Source of the DNA: Helicobacteraceae bacterium
GTDB lineage: Bacteria > Campylobacterota > Campylobacteria > Campylobacterales > Sulfurimonadaceae
Reading direction: 5' to 3'
Length of the DNA stretch: 6,556 nt
Assembly: GCA_027056525.1 (NCBI GenBank)
Contig: JALUKO010000376.1
Span: forward strand, 1-6,556
Shown in pieces: positions 5,262 to 6,556 of the stretch. A model generated the notes under the pieces. That model was not told where the DNA came from, made no database searches, and saw nothing but the letters and a program-made list of their open reading frames with translations. How positions within the stretch are numbered: the stretch's first letter is position 1; each line of letters starts with the position of its first letter. The position numbers and the translations under genes were made by a program.

Positions 5262-6556
5262 AGTCTCTCAACGAAAGATGCAAGTATATCTCGTTTTGTA
5301 CCTGCAAAATTTATACTGAGCTTAAACTCTCTGCCCGATTTACTTACACCCGTCACACGCCCTGTTCCAAAGATTTTATGACGTACAAGATCACCTTTTT
5401 TGTACGATGTGTTCTTCTCAAGTTTCAGCGAACCTTCACAAAGACCTGCTTCGTTAAAAAAGCGGCTTTTTTGCAGATCACTTCTGCGACCTTTGTAAAA
5501 TCTGCTTGCTGCGTGTGAAAGTGTCAAAGATTCTTTGGCTCGCGTAAAAGAGACATACCCGAGTCGGCGCTCCTCTTCAAGGTCACTTCCATCACCCACA
5601 AGTGGCAAAAAGCCCTCTTCCATACCGATGATAAATATATGATCAAACTCCAATCCCTTGGAAGCGTGAATACTCATCATATAGATGCACTCACCTTCAA
5701 TCTGATCCTGTTCACTTTGCAGTGTCAACTCGTTTAAAAACTCATCTATAGAAGCTTCAGGCTTATTTTTAACAAAATCACGAAAAAGTCCGTAAAACTC
5801 ATCCATATTGAGCACTCTTTCAGCCTCATCCTGCATCCCTTTATAGATATCTTTGAGATGAAAAGTATCTTCCAAAACATCTATAAACGTATAGGTTGAC
5901 TCCCGTGAAACTCTGGCAACCTCTTGTATATCTTTGATAAAATTTTTAAGGGTTTTCGCATTTTTCTTTCTCACAAGCGCTTCAAGCTCTGTGTGGGGCA
6001 CATTTGTAATATACTCAAATAGAGAGCTACTCTTTGCATGTGCCGCAAGCTCAATTTTCTCTATGCTGGCTTTGCCCAAACCACGCTTTGGCTTGTTGAC
6101 AATACGTTTAAATGAGAAGTCATCATGAAAATTGGTGATCACACGAATATAACTTATAAGATCTTTGATCTCTGCTCTGTCGTAAAAGCGAAGCCCCCCT
6201 ACGAGTTTGTAAGCGACCCCTGCACGGTTGAGTCCCTCTTCTATGGAACGGCTTAAAACATTCACACGATAAAGCACTGCTATGTTGTTTGCAGGCACTC
6301 CGGAGTCTAGAAGCTTTGTAACTTTTTGAGCGATCTTTCTTGCTTCTTCGTTCTCATCATTGGAATTTAAGATGGTGACATCATCACCACTTCCACGTGT
6401 TGCAATAAGCTTTTTTCCAAGACGTGAACGGTTATGTTCTATAAGTGCATTGGCTACTTTTAAAATAGGTTCACGTGAACGGTAGTTATTTTCAAGTTTA
6501 AAAACATTTGCACCCTTAAAATCACTGTCAAATTCCATAATATTTCGTATATGTGC
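5258..6556 (-). CDS. uvrD: UvrD/PcrA-type superfamily 1 DNA helicase, C-terminal part (5' end outside window)
   Basis: This is an ATP-dependent 3'-5' DNA helicase of the UvrD/PcrA/Rep group, which acts in DNA repair and replication restart. About 432 residues are visible, and the reading frame stays open to the window edge. The residues before the first visible Met (position 6538) are AHIRNI, and the MEFD that follows continues the usual family segment, so that Met is internal. Visible motifs are NYRS (residues 24-27), the motif V region with SIHASKGLEFDHIF (about 295-308), and motif VI EEERRLGYVSFTRA (about 327-340). The C-terminal Tudor-like module, GDLVRHKIFGTGRV onwards (about 388-432), is typical of full UvrD/PcrA proteins. 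The Walker A and DExx motifs must lie beyond 6556. The TGA stop overlaps the truB ATG as ATGA, which suggests translational coupling. The family is certain; UvrD versus PcrA or Rep naming is less so. Confidence 0.95.
   Translation of the reverse strand, partial: AHIRNIMEFDSDFKGANVFKLENNYRSREPILKVANALIEHNRSRLGKKLIATRGSGDDVTILNSNDENEEARKIAQKVTKLLDSGVPANNIAVLYRVNVLSRSIEEGLNRAGVAYKLVGGLRFYDRAEIKDLISYIRVITNFHDDFSFKRIVNKPKRGLGKASIEKIELAAHAKSSSLFEYITNVPHTELEALVRKKNAKTLKNFIKDIQEVARVSRESTYTFIDVLEDTFHLKDIYKGMQDEAERVLNMDEFYGLFRDFVKNKPEASIDEFLNELTLQSEQDQIEGECIYMMSIHASKGLEFDHIFIIGMEEGFLPLVGDGSDLEEERRLGYVSFTRAKESLTLSHAASRFYKGRRSDLQKSRFFNEAGLCEGSLKLEKNTSYKKGDLVRHKIFGTGRVTGVSKSGREFKLSINFAGTKRDILASFVERL

Noticed and set aside
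5833..5844. ATAAAGGGATGC in uvrD, a 10 of 12 match to the CsrA consensus
   Set aside because: It lies deep in coding sequence with no start codon in a suitable position; it mainly shows the background rate of such matches.
59..6128. Plus-strand open frames (for example 59-358, 1347-1655, 4238-4471, 4843-5067, 5080-5319, 5934-6128)
   Set aside because: All lie antisense within well-supported minus-strand genes, have low-complexity or Cys/Ser/Phe-rich translations typical of antisense frames, and show no recognisable family.
6536..6538. ATG at 6538 as the start of the helicase
   Set aside because: The frame continues upstream to the window edge with AHIRNI, which fits the family segment before NYRS, and the essential N-terminal helicase motifs would be missing.
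1..6556. Mobile element, CRISPR array, defence island or other new multi-gene system
   Set aside because: No transposase, integrase, direct-repeat array or unusual composition is seen; genes are conserved housekeeping or regulatory types with uniform orientation.

Overview
The window is a tightly packed run of nine genes, all on the minus strand, so transcription goes from position 6556 towards position 1. The DNA is AT-rich. Gene content, protein features and gene order point to a free-living Campylobacterota (epsilonproteobacterium), perhaps of the Sulfurimonas type; the genus is only a guess. The main evidence is a csrA with a long C-terminal extension between truB and ispE, and an HP0958/FlgZ-type coiled-coil zinc-ribbon protein next to a Nif3-family protein.

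In transcription order: (1) the 3' part of a uvrD/pcrA-type DNA helicase (5258-6556, start outside the window); (2) truB, tRNA pseudouridine-55 synthase; (3) csrA, RNA-binding regulator; (4) ispE, isoprenoid-precursor kinase; (5) smpB, tmRNA partner in ribosome rescue; (6) an exported M23 (LytM-type) peptidoglycan peptidase with a GTG start; (7) a membrane-anchored TPR protein; (8) a Nif3/DUF34 metal protein; (9) the FlgZ-like protein, whose start is best placed at 751. Neighbours overlap by 1-7 bases or are 3-5 bases apart, except for a 51-base gap before the last gene. That gap has a strong ribosome binding site and a possible weak promoter. Only positions 1-37 lie outside genes at the end of the run. 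They hold a small hairpin and a T-rich stretch that may be a weak terminator. No stretch over 300 bases lacks a gene.

Most of the genes are housekeeping: DNA repair, tRNA modification, ribosome rescue, isoprenoid supply and cell-wall remodelling. Two are linked to flagella in relatives: CsrA, which represses flagellin translation and is antagonised by FliW, and FlgZ, which stabilises sigma-54 and affects flaA mRNA in Helicobacter pylori. From memory, the uvrD-truB-csrA-ispE-smpB block and the nif3-flgZ block are at separate loci in Campylobacter jejuni and H. pylori. Here they are joined through the M23 and TPR genes, which is the most interesting feature of the layout. I see no mobile element, CRISPR array, tRNA, rRNA, tmRNA or defence system, and no convincing undescribed system. 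The findings are modest regulatory and organisational leads.
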